64,000 bases of DNA from Pseudomonas azotoformans (GTDB taxonomy: Bacteria; Pseudomonadota; Gammaproteobacteria; Pseudomonadales; Pseudomonadaceae), in the NCBI RefSeq assembly GCF_001579805.1, contig NZ_CP014546.1, positions 1,984,001 through 2,048,000 on the forward strand, read 5' to 3'. The position numbers and the translations under genes are program-made. The notes under the pieces are model-generated. The model ran no database searches and was not told where the DNA came from. It saw only the letters and a list, made by a program, of their open reading frames with translations. This document shows positions 52,102 through 61,162 of the stretch, piece by piece. How positions within the stretch are numbered: the first letter of the stretch is position 1; each line of letters opens with the position of its first letter.

Positions 52102-53586
52102 ATGAGCGTTAGTAATCCAACCCTGATCACGTTCGTGATCTACATCGCAGCAATGGTGCTGATCGGCTTCATGGCCTATCGCTCCACCAACAACCTTTCC
52201 GATTACATCCTGGGCGGTCGCAGCCTCGGTAGCGTGGTGACTGCCTTGTCGGCCGGCGCTTCCGACATGAGCGGCTGGTTGTTGATGGGCCTGCCGGGCG
52301 CGATCTACATGTCTGGCCTGTCGGAAAGCTGGATCGCCATCGGCCTGATCGTCGGTGCCTACCTCAACTGGCTGTTCGTTGCCGGTCGCCTGCGGGTCCA
52401 GACCGAACACAACGGCGACGCCCTGACCCTGCCGGATTACTTCTCCAGCCGTTTCGAAGACAAGAGCGGCCTGCTGCGGATCATCTCCGCCGTGGTGATC
52501 CTGGTGTTCTTCACCATTTACTGCGCTTCCGGCATCGTCGCCGGTGCCCGCCTGTTTGAAAGCACCTTCGGCATGTCCTACGAGACTGCGCTGTGGGCCG
52601 GTGCTGCAGCGACCATTGCCTACACCTTCGTCGGTGGTTTCCTGGCAGTGAGCTGGACCGACACCGTACAAGCCACGCTGATGATTTTCGCGCTGATCCT
52701 CACGCCGATCATCGTGCTGCTGGCCACCGGTGGCGTCGACACCACGTTCCTGGCCATCGAAGCCAAGAACCCTGACAACTTCAACATGCTGAAAAATACC
52801 ACCTTCATCGGCATCATCTCGCTGATGGGCTGGGGCCTGGGTTACTTCGGCCAGCCGCACATCCTCGCGCGTTTCATGGCGGCGGACTCGGTGAAGTCGA
52901 TCGCCAATGCGCGTCGCATCTCCATGACCTGGATGATTCTGTGCCTGGGCGGCACCGTGGCGGTGGGTTTCTTCGGTATTGCCTACTTCTCGGCGCACCC
53001 GGAAGTTGCGGGCCCGGTCAACGAGAACCACGAGCGTGTGTTCATCGAACTGGCCAAGCTGCTGTTCAACCCGTGGATTGCCGGGGTACTGCTGTCGGCC
53101 ATCCTGGCGGCGGTGATGAGCACCTTGAGCTGCCAACTGCTGGTGTGCTCCAGCGCCCTGACCGAAGACTTCTACAAGACCTTCCTGCGCAAAAACGCCT
53201 CCCAGCTTGAGCTGGTATGGGTCGGTCGCCTGATGGTGCTGGTGGTTGCACTGATCGCCATCGCCATGGCGGCCAACCCGGAAAACCGCGTACTGGGCCT
53301 GGTGAGCTACGCCTGGGCCGGCTTCGGCGCCGCGTTTGGTCCTGTGGTGCTGATCTCGGTGATCTGGAAAGGCATGACCCGCAACGGCGCACTGGCCGGT
53401 ATCCTGGTTGGCGCGATCACTGTGATTGTGTGGAAACACTTCGAACTGCTGGGTCTGTACGAAATCATCCCAGGCTTCATCTTTGCCAGCCTGGCGATCT
53501 ACTTCGTGAGCAAGATGGGCGCACCGACTGCCGGTATGGTCGAGCGTTTTGATGCTGCGGAAAAAGACTACAACCTCAATAAGTAA
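52102..53586 (+). CDS. putP: Sodium/proline symporter
   Basis: A 494-residue SSS-family Na+/proline symporter with about 13 membrane helices. Signature segments are LGGRSLGSVVTALSAGASDM (~residues 38-56), SGWLLMGLPGAIY, GLGYFGQPHILARFM and the C-terminal GAPTAGMVERFDAAEKDYN. It imports proline for PutA and for osmoprotection. It is divergent from putA and shares the control region at 51642-52101. A strong terminator follows at 53621-53656. Confidence 0.95.
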   Translation: MSVSNPTLITFVIYIAAMVLIGFMAYRSTNNLSDYILGGRSLGSVVTALSAGASDMSGWLLMGLPGAIYMSGLSESWIAIGLIVGAYLNWLFVAGRLRVQTEHNGDALTLPDYFSSRFEDKSGLLRIISAVVILVFFTIYCASGIVAGARLFESTFGMSYETALWAGAAATIAYTFVGGFLAVSWTDTVQATLMIFALILTPIIVLLATGGVDTTFLAIEAKNPDNFNMLKNTTFIGIISLMGWGLGYFGQPHILARFMAADSVKSIANARRISMTWMILCLGGTVAVGFFGIAYFSAHPEVAGPVNENHERVFIELAKLLFNPWIAGVLLSAILAAVMSTLSCQLLVCSSALTEDFYKTFLRKNASQLELVWVGRLMVLVVALIAIAMAANPENRVLGLVSYAWAGFGAAFGPVVLISVIWKGMTRNGALAGILVGAITVIVWKHFELLGLYEIIPGFIFASLAIYFVSKMGAPTAGMVERFDAAEKDYNLNK

Positions 53587-53620
53587 TTCGCTGGGTGTTT
53601 AGCGCCAAGTGAGTTGAAAG

Positions 53621-53656
53621 AAAGGCCCGCGTCCTACGGATTGCGGGCCTTTTTTT
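53621..53656 (+). terminator. Rho-independent terminator after putP
   Basis: AAAGGCCCGC (53621-53630) pairs with GCGGGCCTTT (53643-53652), followed by a run of T to 53656. It isolates putP from the VgrG gene downstream. Confidence 0.88.
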
Positions 53657-53790
53657 GCGTGCGTTTTACGTCGGTCCGAAGAGGATTCAGACGCGTCTGT
53701 GTAGGGCTTTACTGATTTAGCGGCGACCTGCTCAGCCAGGGGGAGCCGTGATGCAGAATCGGTCCTCCACACCTAGCAGAGAAACACCGG

Positions 53791-55752
53791 ATGTTCGCTC
53801 CTGCCAATCAAAGCGCCTTCACCCTGACCCTCGATGGGGAGCCCAGTGAATTCCAGGTCCACGGGTTCATGGGAGATGAATTCATCAGCCTGCCTTTTCG
53901 CTTTGACCTTGAGTTGGTCAGCGAACAGTCCGATCAAGACCTTGAGAGGCTGCTACACCGCCAAGCGTTCCTGGGGTTTGACGCCCATGGTCATGGGATT
54001 CATGGCCTGGTGTATCGGGTGGCGCAGGGCGATTCGGGCAGACGCCTTACCCGTTACCAGATCACTCTGGTGCCGCAGTTGGCTTATCTGGAACACAGCA
54101 CCCATCAGCGGATTTTTCAGAAGAAAACGGTGCCCGAGATCATTGCGCAGGTATTGGAGGCTCAGGCTATCCAAAGTGATGCCTTTGCGTTTCAACTGAG
54201 CGGCAAGTATCCGCAGCGTGAATACTGTGCTCAGTTCGGTGAAACCGATCTGGAGTTCATTCAGCGCCTATGTGCCGAATCGGGCATTCACTATCACTTC
54301 CAGCACAACCCTGAGCGACACCTGATGGTGTTTGGCGACGATCAAAGTGTTTTTGCGCAGCCTGATCAATCCACGCCGTATTCGCCTGGTACCGGGATGG
54401 TTGCCGACGAGCCGGCGATCAAGCGCTTTATGCTGCGGCTGAAGACGCGTACCACTGGCGTGAGCCTGCGGGACTACGATTTCCAGAAGCCGGGCCTGAC
54501 GTTGGAAAGCGAAGCATCCAGTCGGCTGCGGCCCTCCCTGGATGACCAGCGCTACCCTGGGCATTTCACGGATCGTGAGCGTGGCAAGTACTTGGCGCAA
54601 CGACTGCTGGAGCGTCATCGCAGCGATTACTGTCAGGCCAGTGGCGCTAGCGACCAGCCGGCGTTGGTGACAGGGCAGTTCTTGAAGATGACTGGGCACC
54701 CGCGTCAGGAATGGAATGATTTATGGCTGGTTACCCAGTTGCACCATGTAGGGCACCAACCTCAGGTGCTTGAGGAGTCTGTGGGCGATGAGTCGCCTCA
54801 AGGCTACAGCAATGACTTTGTTGTAACGCCCTGGGACGTAGCGTTTCGAACACCTCTGATTATGTCTCGGCCTCAAATAGCGGGTTACCAGAACGCAGTG
54901 GTGACCGGCCCTGCCGACAGCGAAATCCATTGCGACGAATACGGTCGGGTCAAGGTGCAATTGGCGTGGGATCGCGATGGCGAACACAACGACCATTCCA
55001 GCTGTTGGCTGCGGGTTGCCAGCGGCTGGGCGCATGATCGTTATGGGGCGGTATTGATCCCTCGGGTGGGTATGGAAGTGCTGGTGGGCTTCGTCAACGG
55101 CGACATGGATATGCCGCTGGTCATGGGCTGCCTGCCCAATGCGGCCACCCAGACTCCCCTCGATTTGCCGGCCGACAAGACCCGCAGCATCTTTCGCAGC
55201 CAGAGCAGCCCTGGAGGGGGTGGCTACAACGAGCTGCGCATCGAGGACCGCAAGGGGGCCGAGGAAATCTACCTGCGCGCCCAGCGGGATTGGACGCAGC
55301 ACGTGCTGCATGACCTTCGGGTAAAGGTGGACGGTGAGTCGCATCACGAACTGCAAGGCGAGGAGCAGCGCATCATCCATGGCAACCGTCTGACCGACCT
55401 GAAGCAAGACGACCACTTGATGGTGGGCGGCTCACGGCAGGTTAGGGCAGGGCAGACCATCCAGATAGGCGCGGGGCAAAGCGTTGTGATCGAGGGCGGC
55501 GCAACCGTCACGATTCAGGCGGGCGGGCAGTCGATCACGCTGTCTGCGGGCGGGATTTTCAGCAGTGTGCCGATCCAGCTTGGCAGTGCGCCCGCTGCTA
55601 CTGCAGCGCCGTTAACGCCTGGACTGAAGGAAACATTGCTGGCGGTGATCCCCGCTCCGCTCAGCCGCGTGCAAGTGGCCAGCCTGAAGCGCAGCGCGCC
55701 GTTTTGCGAGGAATGCGAGCGTTGCAAAAACGGCCAGTGCGGCCCCATCTGA
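53791..55752 (+). CDS. vgrG: Type VI secretion tip protein VgrG with a four-cysteine C-terminal tail
   Basis: A 653-residue VgrG spike protein. The gp27-like base (residues ~8-330: FTLTLDGEPSEFQVHGFMG, then YCAQFGETDLEFIQRLCAESG) is followed by the OB-fold gp5 part (DEYGRVKVQLAWDRDG near residue 380, CWLRVASGWA) and a repetitive beta-prism needle (HELQGEEQRIIHGN, then TIQIGAGQSVVIEGGATVTI). A hydrophilic tail ends FCEECERC with cysteines at 639, 642, 645 and 650. It forms the puncturing tip of the T6SS. No other T6SS structural gene is present, so it is an orphan vgrG island. It is followed after 21 bases by a DUF4123 adaptor gene. Confidence 0.92.
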   Translation: MFAPANQSAFTLTLDGEPSEFQVHGFMGDEFISLPFRFDLELVSEQSDQDLERLLHRQAFLGFDAHGHGIHGLVYRVAQGDSGRRLTRYQITLVPQLAYLEHSTHQRIFQKKTVPEIIAQVLEAQAIQSDAFAFQLSGKYPQREYCAQFGETDLEFIQRLCAESGIHYHFQHNPERHLMVFGDDQSVFAQPDQSTPYSPGTGMVADEPAIKRFMLRLKTRTTGVSLRDYDFQKPGLTLESEASSRLRPSLDDQRYPGHFTDRERGKYLAQRLLERHRSDYCQASGASDQPALVTGQFLKMTGHPRQEWNDLWLVTQLHHVGHQPQVLEESVGDESPQGYSNDFVVTPWDVAFRTPLIMSRPQIAGYQNAVVTGPADSEIHCDEYGRVKVQLAWDRDGEHNDHSSCWLRVASGWAHDRYGAVLIPRVGMEVLVGFVNGDMDMPLVMGCLPNAATQTPLDLPADKTRSIFRSQSSPGGGGYNELRIEDRKGAEEIYLRAQRDWTQHVLHDLRVKVDGESHHELQGEEQRIIHGNRLTDLKQDDHLMVGGSRQVRAGQTIQIGAGQSVVIEGGATVTIQAGGQSITLSAGGIFSSVPIQLGSAPAATAAPLTPGLKETLLAVIPAPLSRVQVASLKRSAPFCEECERCKNGQCGPI

Positions 55753-55773
55753 CTTTTAAAGGGACTTACGAAG

Positions 55774-56457
55774 ATGCAGCAACCTATGTTGCCTGGTGAA
55801 CAGATGTTTGCAGTGCTGGGCGCTGCCAGCGACGCCAAACCCCTTGACGCTTGGCGGGCGCTCGCCGCCGGGGGCCCCCTGCACCCCGTTTGGGCCGGCA
55901 CGGCCTATGCGGCATGGGACGAGGTCATGCCCTATGTAGGCATCGTCGAGCCGGGCAGTCCTTTCCTGGAATGGGCCGCCTCCACTGATGCCACGGATTG
56001 GGGGTGGTTGGCCCTATCGACCCACCCGCTAGTAACCGTGATTGCACACCTGCAAGGGCTGACCAAGGTGTACCTGCCCGATGGCCAGGAAGTGTTCTTA
56101 CGGTTCTGGGATGGTGCTCAATTCCTGCCGATTCTTCAGCAGGCGGGCGATGAGCTATTGCCGGTTTTCCAGCGCTACGTGATCAACGGCCAGTCGCTGA
56201 CTGTCGCCACCGGCCCAGTCACTGCCGCCAAAGCGAGCCCGTGGTGGCGAGTGCCTGCGCCGTTACTGCAACATCTGGCCGAGCAATCGCCGCAAACCCT
56301 GATCGATAACCTCCTGCAAGGGCTCGAAGAGCAGCGCCCCGACCTCCACACCGCGTTTATTCCGACGACCTTGCGGCACAAGGTCGCCTACTTCACGCGC
56401 CGCCGCGACGTCAGCCATCAGGGTTTGGCGGACTATCTGGCTTCAGAGTTGAGTTGA
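55774..56457 (+). CDS. DUF4123-domain T6SS effector chaperone/adaptor
   Basis: A 227-residue DUF4123 (Tap/TEC) protein. The family segment HPLVTVIAHLQGLTKVYLP and RFWDGAQFLPIL (~residues 85-120) marks the domain. These adaptors bind a specific effector and load it on the cognate VgrG. The gene pair vgrG-DUF4123 is normally followed by the effector and immunity genes, but here rlmJ follows after only 97 bases, so the client effector is missing at this locus or is encoded elsewhere. The C-terminal part (~150-227) holds helix-rich segments and no second known domain. Confidence 0.87.
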   Translation: MQQPMLPGEQMFAVLGAASDAKPLDAWRALAAGGPLHPVWAGTAYAAWDEVMPYVGIVEPGSPFLEWAASTDATDWGWLALSTHPLVTVIAHLQGLTKVYLPDGQEVFLRFWDGAQFLPILQQAGDELLPVFQRYVINGQSLTVATGPVTAAKASPWWRVPAPLLQHLAEQSPQTLIDNLLQGLEEQRPDLHTAFIPTTLRHKVAYFTRRRDVSHQGLADYLASELS

Positions 56458-56554
56458 ACCCAGCGCGCCCCTTCGACTTAAGCGCCGCCCGGCACACCGC
56501 ACTGCACCAACGCCCGCGTAAAAGGTAAACTTCGCCCCCTGCGCAGGAGCAACC

Positions 56555-57391
56555 ATGAATTATCGTCACGCCTTTCACGCCGGCAACCACGCCGATGTCT
56601 TCAAACACCTGACCTTGACCCGCCTCATCGCCCTGATGTCGCGCAAGGAGCAGCCGTTCGCCTACCTCGACACCCACGCCGGGATTGGCCTGTACGACCT
56701 GCAGGGCGACCAGGCCAACCGTACGGGTGAATACCTGGAAGGCATTGCGCGCCTGTGGGGCGAAAGCGACCTGCTGCCGTTGACCGATGATTACATGCGC
56801 GTGCTGCATGAGATGAACCCGGACGGCCAGTTGCGTTACTACCCCGGCTCGCCGGAACTGGCGCGACGCCTTACCCGCCCCCAGGACCGCGTGCTGCTCA
56901 ATGAAAAACACCCGGAAGACGGCGTGCTGCTCAAGGACAACATGAAGGGTGATCGTCGGGTGAAGGTTCACCTGGGCGAAGGCTGGCATGTGCCGCGTGC
57001 CTTGTTGCCGGTGCCGGAAAAGCGCGCATTGATGCTGATCGATCCGCCGTTCGAAAAACTCGACGAGATGCAACGCTGCGCCGCTTCCCTCAAGGAAGCC
57101 GTGAGCCGCATGCGCCAGACCGTCGCCGCCATCTGGTACCCGGTGAAAGATCAACGCCTGTTGCGCCGTTTCTACCAGGACCTGGCCGGCACCGGTGCGC
57201 CGAAGTTGCTGCGTGTGGAATTGCTGGTGCATCCGCTGGACACACCCAACACCCTGACGGGCTCGGGCCTGGCGATTGCCAACCCGCCGTGGGGCTTGGA
57301 GGAGGAGTTGCGCGAGCTGCTGCCGTGGTTGTCCAAGCAGCTGGGTCAGACCCAGGGCGGGTGGCAGATGGATTGGTTGATCGCTGAGTAA
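56555..57391 (+). CDS. rlmJ: 23S rRNA (adenine(2030)-N(6))-methyltransferase
   Basis: A 278-residue SAM-dependent methyltransferase that makes m6A2030 in 23S rRNA. Family N-terminus MNYRHAFHAGNHADVFKH, SAM-site segment YLDTHAGIGLYDL (~residue 37), and the DPPF catalytic motif in MLIDPPFEKLDEMQ (~residue 164). A GCAGGAGC ribosome site precedes the ATG. The conserved pseudomonad order rlmJ, msrA, dipA, aceF, aceE follows. A hairpin at 57413-57438 separates it from the converging msrA. Confidence 0.95.
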   Translation: MNYRHAFHAGNHADVFKHLTLTRLIALMSRKEQPFAYLDTHAGIGLYDLQGDQANRTGEYLEGIARLWGESDLLPLTDDYMRVLHEMNPDGQLRYYPGSPELARRLTRPQDRVLLNEKHPEDGVLLKDNMKGDRRVKVHLGEGWHVPRALLPVPEKRALMLIDPPFEKLDEMQRCAASLKEAVSRMRQTVAAIWYPVKDQRLLRRFYQDLAGTGAPKLLRVELLVHPLDTPNTLTGSGLAIANPPWGLEEELRELLPWLSKQLGQTQGGWQMDWLIAE

Positions 57392-57412
57392 ATAGTTGCC
57401 TGTCAGGACACT

Positions 57413-57438
57413 ATCGCGGGATTGCCCGCGATGCTTTT
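57413..57438. terminator. Terminator between converging rlmJ and msrA
   Basis: ATCGCGGG (57413-57420) pairs with CCCGCGAT (57425-57432) across ATTG, followed by GCTTTT. It lies 21 bases after the rlmJ stop and just past the msrA stop on the other strand. Confidence 0.75.
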
Positions 57439-57442
57439 GGCC

Positions 57443-58090
57443 TTAGATCGGGCAGGTCACGCCCGTGCCGCCAATCCCGCAATACCCCTGCGGATTCTTC
57501 GCCAGGTATTGCTGGTGGTACGCCTCGGCAAAATACACCGTCGGCGCTTCTTCGATCTCGGTGGTGATCGCACCCAGGCCAGCCTTGGTCAACTCACCCT
57601 GATAAGCCTCGGCGCTCGCCTGCGCTGCCGCCAGTTGCTCCGGCGTGGTCGCATAGATCACTGAGCGGTACTGGCTGCCGATGTCGTTGCCTTGGCGCAT
57701 GCCCTGGGTCGGGTTGTGCAGTTCCCAGAACATCTTAAGCAGGTCTTCGTATTTCACCTTGGCCTGGTCATACACCACCAACACCACTTCGCTGTGGCCG
57801 GTCAGGCCCGAGCAGACTTCTTCGTAGGTCGGGTTCGGCGTATAGCCGCCGGCGTAACCGACCACGGTGCTGACCACGCCATCGCGCTGCCAGAACCGGC
57901 GCTCCGCACCCCAGAAGCAGCCCAGGCCAAAGATCGCAAAACCGACGTCGTCCAGGAATGGACCCAGTAGCGGGTTGCCGTTGACGAAATGCGTCTCCGG
58001 CAGGTTCATCGGGGTTTCACGGCCAGGCAGAGCTTGTTCTTGAGTGGGCAGCACGTTTTTGTTCACCAGAATTTCCGAGCGCAAGACCAT
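57443..58090 (-). CDS. msrA: Peptide methionine sulfoxide reductase A
   Basis: A 215-residue MsrA that reduces methionine-S-sulfoxide in proteins using thioredoxin. The catalytic motif [13 protein letters not shown] lies near residue 55. [18 protein letters not shown] and [19 protein letters not shown] follow, and the recycling cysteines are in [14 protein letters not shown] at the C-terminus. An N-terminal extension of ~45 residues before the catalytic Cys matches the longer gammaproteobacterial form. trxC is within the same window but not in the same operon. Confidence 0.96.
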   Translation of the reverse strand: MVLRSEILVNKNVLPTQEQALPGRETPMNLPETHFVNGNPLLGPFLDDVGFAIFGLGCFWGAERRFWQRDGVVSTVVGYAGGYTPNPTYEEVCSGLTGHSEVVLVVYDQAKVKYEDLLKMFWELHNPTQGMRQGNDIGSQYRSVIYATTPEQLAAAQASAEAYQGELTKAGLGAITTEIEEAPTVYFAEAYHQQYLAKNPQGYCGIGGTGVTCPI

Positions 58091-58163
58091 GATCAGTCCT
58101 CTCGTCAGGTTGAGTTAGCGGTAAAGATTCAGACAGCCAGTGTGCCCGAGTGTTACGGCGCTG

Positions 58164-60857
58164 TCAGGCGATTGGCCCGCGCGGGTAGCGTTTGAGCATC
58201 GCCAGCAGCTCTGCACCGGGGATCGGCCGGTCAAACAGGTAACCCTGGCCAACATCGCAACGGTGCCGGCGCAGGAACGCCAGTTGTTCGGCGGTCTCGA
58301 TGCCTTCGGCCACGACCTTGAGCTTGAGGTTGTGGGCCATGGCGATCACGGCCGAGGTGATTTCCATGTCGTCCTGGTTATCCGGGATTTCGTGGATGAA
58401 GCTGCGATCGATCTTGATGATGTCGATGGGGAATTTTTTCAGGTAACTCAGCGACGAGTAGCCGGTGCCGAAGTCGTCCATGGCCAGGGTCAGGCCAAAG
58501 CTTTTCAGTTGATCAAGCTGCAGGCGTGTGTCTTCGGTGGCTTCCAGCAGCAGGCCTTCGGTGAGTTCCAGCTCCAGCAGGTTGGCCGGCAGCTGTTCTT
58601 CCTTGAGGATCGCGGCAATCGAGGCCACCAGGTCCGGGTCGGAGAACTGCTTGGGCGACAGGTTGATCGCCACCTGCAAGTTGCCCATGCCGCCGGCGCT
58701 CAGTTGCTTGCTCATGCGGCAGGCCTGGCGGGCGATCCATTTGCCGATGGGGATGATCAGGCCGGTCTCTTCCGCCACGCTGATGAATTGGTCCGGGCGG
58801 ATCATGCCCTTTTCCGGATGGTTCCAGCGCAGCAGCGCTTCCATGCCCAGCAGGCGGCCGCTGCGCAGGCACAGCTTGGGCTGGTAGAACACGTCCAGCT
58901 CGTTCTGGGTGAGGGCGCGGCGCAGGTTGTTCTCGACGAATAGCTTGTAGCTGGCTTCGGCGTTCAGCGCTTCGGTAAACACTTGGACCTGATGCTTACC
59001 GTTGGCCTTGGCCTTGTGCAAGGCCAGGCCGGCGTTGCGCATCAGGGTCTGCGGGTCGCGGCCATGCAGCGGCGCGCAGGCCAGGCCCACGGAACCGGTG
59101 ACGCTGATCAATTGGTTGTCGACGAACATCGGTTTGTCGAGCGTCGCCAACAACTGGCTGGCAACCTGCTGGCCGCTCTCCAGGTCGGTGTCATCGAGCA
59201 GCACCGCGAATTCGTTACTGGCAAACCGCGCCAGGCTACCACCGGCACTCAGGCTGTTGCGCAAACGCCGCGCGAGGCTGATCAGCAGCTTGTCGCCGGT
59301 CTGATGGCCAAGGCTGTCGTTGATGCGCTTGAAGTTGTCGATGTCCACCAGCAACAGGCTGATCGGGCTGTCGCTGTCGCGGGCAAAGCGTTCGTCGAGG
59401 TTGCGGATGAACGCCGGGCGGTTGCCCAGGTTGGTCAGGTTGTCGGTGTAGGCCAGGCGCTCGATGCGCTGCTGGGCCAGCTTGGTCTGGGTGATGTCTT
59501 CGTAGATGCCGATGTAGTGGGTCAACTCGCGGTTGTCGCCATACACCTTGGAGATCGACAGCTGGCCCCAGTAGGGTTCGAGGTTTTTGCGCCGGCTCTT
59601 GAATTCACCCTGCCAGCTGTTGCTCTTGGCCAGGCTCGACGGCGCATCGAACAGCAATTCACTGAGGTTTTCCAGCGCCGGCAACTGGGCCAGGCGGTGG
59701 CCGTGGACCTCTTCGGCGCTGTACTGGGTGATCGCGGTAAAGCTCGGGTTGACGTACTCGACTATGCCGTCGCAATTGACCAGCAGAAAGGCGTTGGCAC
59801 TTTGCTCCACGGCGCGCTGGAACAGGTGCAGGGCGCTGGTCGCGGTACGGCGGTTGTGGTTGTTGATGACCTGCGCGAACTGATCGGCCAGCTCGCCGGC
59901 AAAGGCGATTTCGTCAGCCTGCCAGGCGCGGGTGCTGCCGCTTTGTTCCAGGCACAGCACGCCCACCACATGGCCGTCGACGCGAATGCTCGCGTCGAGC
60001 ATGGCGTGAATGTCTTTGTCGCGCAGGCTGTCGGCCATTTCCCGGGTGCGTGGATCGCGCAGCGCATTGGTGGCGTCGATCGCCCGGCTGCTGTGCAAGG
60101 CTTCCAGGTAGTCCGGGAAGCAGCTGGCATCGATGGATTCAGGCAGGTGGTGCTGCTCGTCGGCGCGGTGGTAGGCCGAGATCGGCACCAGGCGCTGACC
60201 TTCGAGGTTCCAGATGCTGGCGCAGTCAATCTGGTAGATATCACAGGCACTGCGGGTGATCAGCTCGGCGGCTTCTTGCAGCGAATTGTTAGCTGTGTAG
60301 CGCTGGCGGGCCAGCAGCAGGATCAGCTCCTGCTGGGCGCGCACCCGCTCCAGGTGCTGCAATTGTTCCTGCTGGGCGCGCTGGTTGAGCTCCAGGGCGA
60401 TCTGCAGGCGGCTGTTCTGGTTCTCCAGGTCTGCCGTCGGGGCAGCGGTGGGAATCTCGCTGAACAGGCCGTCGACCACCATCAAGTAACCGCGCAGCAG
60501 GTGGCGATTGTGTTGTTTGTAGGCCTCGCCCATCTCCAGCAGGCTCAGCGGCCCGTCGCTGGTGTGCAGGGTGTAGCGCACCAGGTAATGCGGGCTCTGG
60601 GTCAGTTGCTGCTGGATGGTGTCGTGCAGTTGATAGCGTGCCTGGGGCTCCATCAGGCTGGCGTAGGGCGTGCCGATCAAGGCACACAGCTCGACCGCCG
60701 GCAGGCCGAATTGGCGTTCGCAATTGGGGTCGAGGTAAAGGAGGGCCCAGCTTGCCTCATTCAGCCGCTCGAAACGCAGCATACCGAGGCGCGAAGGCAC
60801 CGGTAACTGCGTCACTACCTCGGCCGCCATACGGGCGACATCGGGTTGGCTTTTCAT
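58164..60857 (-). CDS. dipA: DipA-like cyclic-di-GMP phosphodiesterase (PAS-GAF-PAS-GGDEF-EAL)
   Basis: An 897-residue cytoplasmic signalling protein. An N-terminal PAS-like region (~20-130) and coiled linker precede a GAF domain (~165-335, ending VVGVLCLEQSG). A PAS domain with PAC (~345-465) and a degenerate GGDEF domain (~470-630, ASNEF in place of GGDEF, so cyclase activity is unlikely) follow. The EAL domain (~640-890) has EALLRWNHPEKG, ELELTEG, DDFGTGYSSLSYL and KIDRSFI, so phosphodiesterase activity is expected. Its position between msrA and aceF is the same as that of P. aeruginosa DipA, which lowers c-di-GMP and promotes biofilm dispersal. Confidence 0.88.
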   Translation of the reverse strand: MKSQPDVARMAAEVVTQLPVPSRLGMLRFERLNEASWALLYLDPNCERQFGLPAVELCALIGTPYASLMEPQARYQLHDTIQQQLTQSPHYLVRYTLHTSDGPLSLLEMGEAYKQHNRHLLRGYLMVVDGLFSEIPTAAPTADLENQNSRLQIALELNQRAQQEQLQHLERVRAQQELILLLARQRYTANNSLQEAAELITRSACDIYQIDCASIWNLEGQRLVPISAYHRADEQHHLPESIDASCFPDYLEALHSSRAIDATNALRDPRTREMADSLRDKDIHAMLDASIRVDGHVVGVLCLEQSGSTRAWQADEIAFAGELADQFAQVINNHNRRTATSALHLFQRAVEQSANAFLLVNCDGIVEYVNPSFTAITQYSAEEVHGHRLAQLPALENLSELLFDAPSSLAKSNSWQGEFKSRRKNLEPYWGQLSISKVYGDNRELTHYIGIYEDITQTKLAQQRIERLAYTDNLTNLGNRPAFIRNLDERFARDSDSPISLLLVDIDNFKRINDSLGHQTGDKLLISLARRLRNSLSAGGSLARFASNEFAVLLDDTDLESGQQVASQLLATLDKPMFVDNQLISVTGSVGLACAPLHGRDPQTLMRNAGLALHKAKANGKHQVQVFTEALNAEASYKLFVENNLRRALTQNELDVFYQPKLCLRSGRLLGMEALLRWNHPEKGMIRPDQFISVAEETGLIIPIGKWIARQACRMSKQLSAGGMGNLQVAINLSPKQFSDPDLVASIAAILKEEQLPANLLELELTEGLLLEATEDTRLQLDQLKSFGLTLAMDDFGTGYSSLSYLKKFPIDIIKIDRSFIHEIPDNQDDMEITSAVIAMAHNLKLKVVAEGIETAEQLAFLRRHRCDVGQGYLFDRPIPGAELLAMLKRYPRGPIA

Positions 60858-61064
60858 GGGGGAAACTCACTTGAAATTACGCGCACGGCGCCGGGCTCAC
60901 GCCCTCTTTTCTGTTGCCTGCGGCAAGGTTGCATCATGCGGCGCGGGCTGACAAGAGAGGATGAAGGCTAAGTGCTATAAGGGTGTTATCGGCCGCGAAA
61001 GGGATTTCTGCAATCGGGGTGATGGAAGGTGTACAAGCCTGTTTTTGTTGTCCAACAAACCGGC

Positions 61065-61090
61065 AAAAAAAGCCCCGCCAAGTGGCGGGG
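61065..61090 (-). terminator. Rho-independent terminator of the aceEF operon
   Basis: On the minus strand CCCCGCC (61090-61084) pairs with GGCGGGG (61079-61073), followed by a run of T (61071-61065). It lies ~75 bases after the aceF stop. The remaining part of the 305-base gap up to dipA (60858-61064) shows no gene and should contain the dipA promoter, which I could not place. Confidence 0.88.
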
Positions 61091-61127
61091 TTGAGGTACG
61101 AGCGTGGCGCTCGAAAATCGGTGCAAC

Positions 61128-61155
61128 CAGGCCTCCCGGGTGAACGGGAGGCCTG
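61128..61155 (-). other. Perfect 11-bp hairpin directly after aceF
   Basis: CAGGCCTCCCG (61128-61138) and CGGGAGGCCTG (61145-61155) pair without mismatch across 6 bases, 7 bases after the aceF stop and ~38 bases before the true terminator. There is no T-tract. It may protect the 3' end of the aceEF mRNA from exonucleases. Confidence 0.6.
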
Positions 61156-61162
61156 TTCGTGC

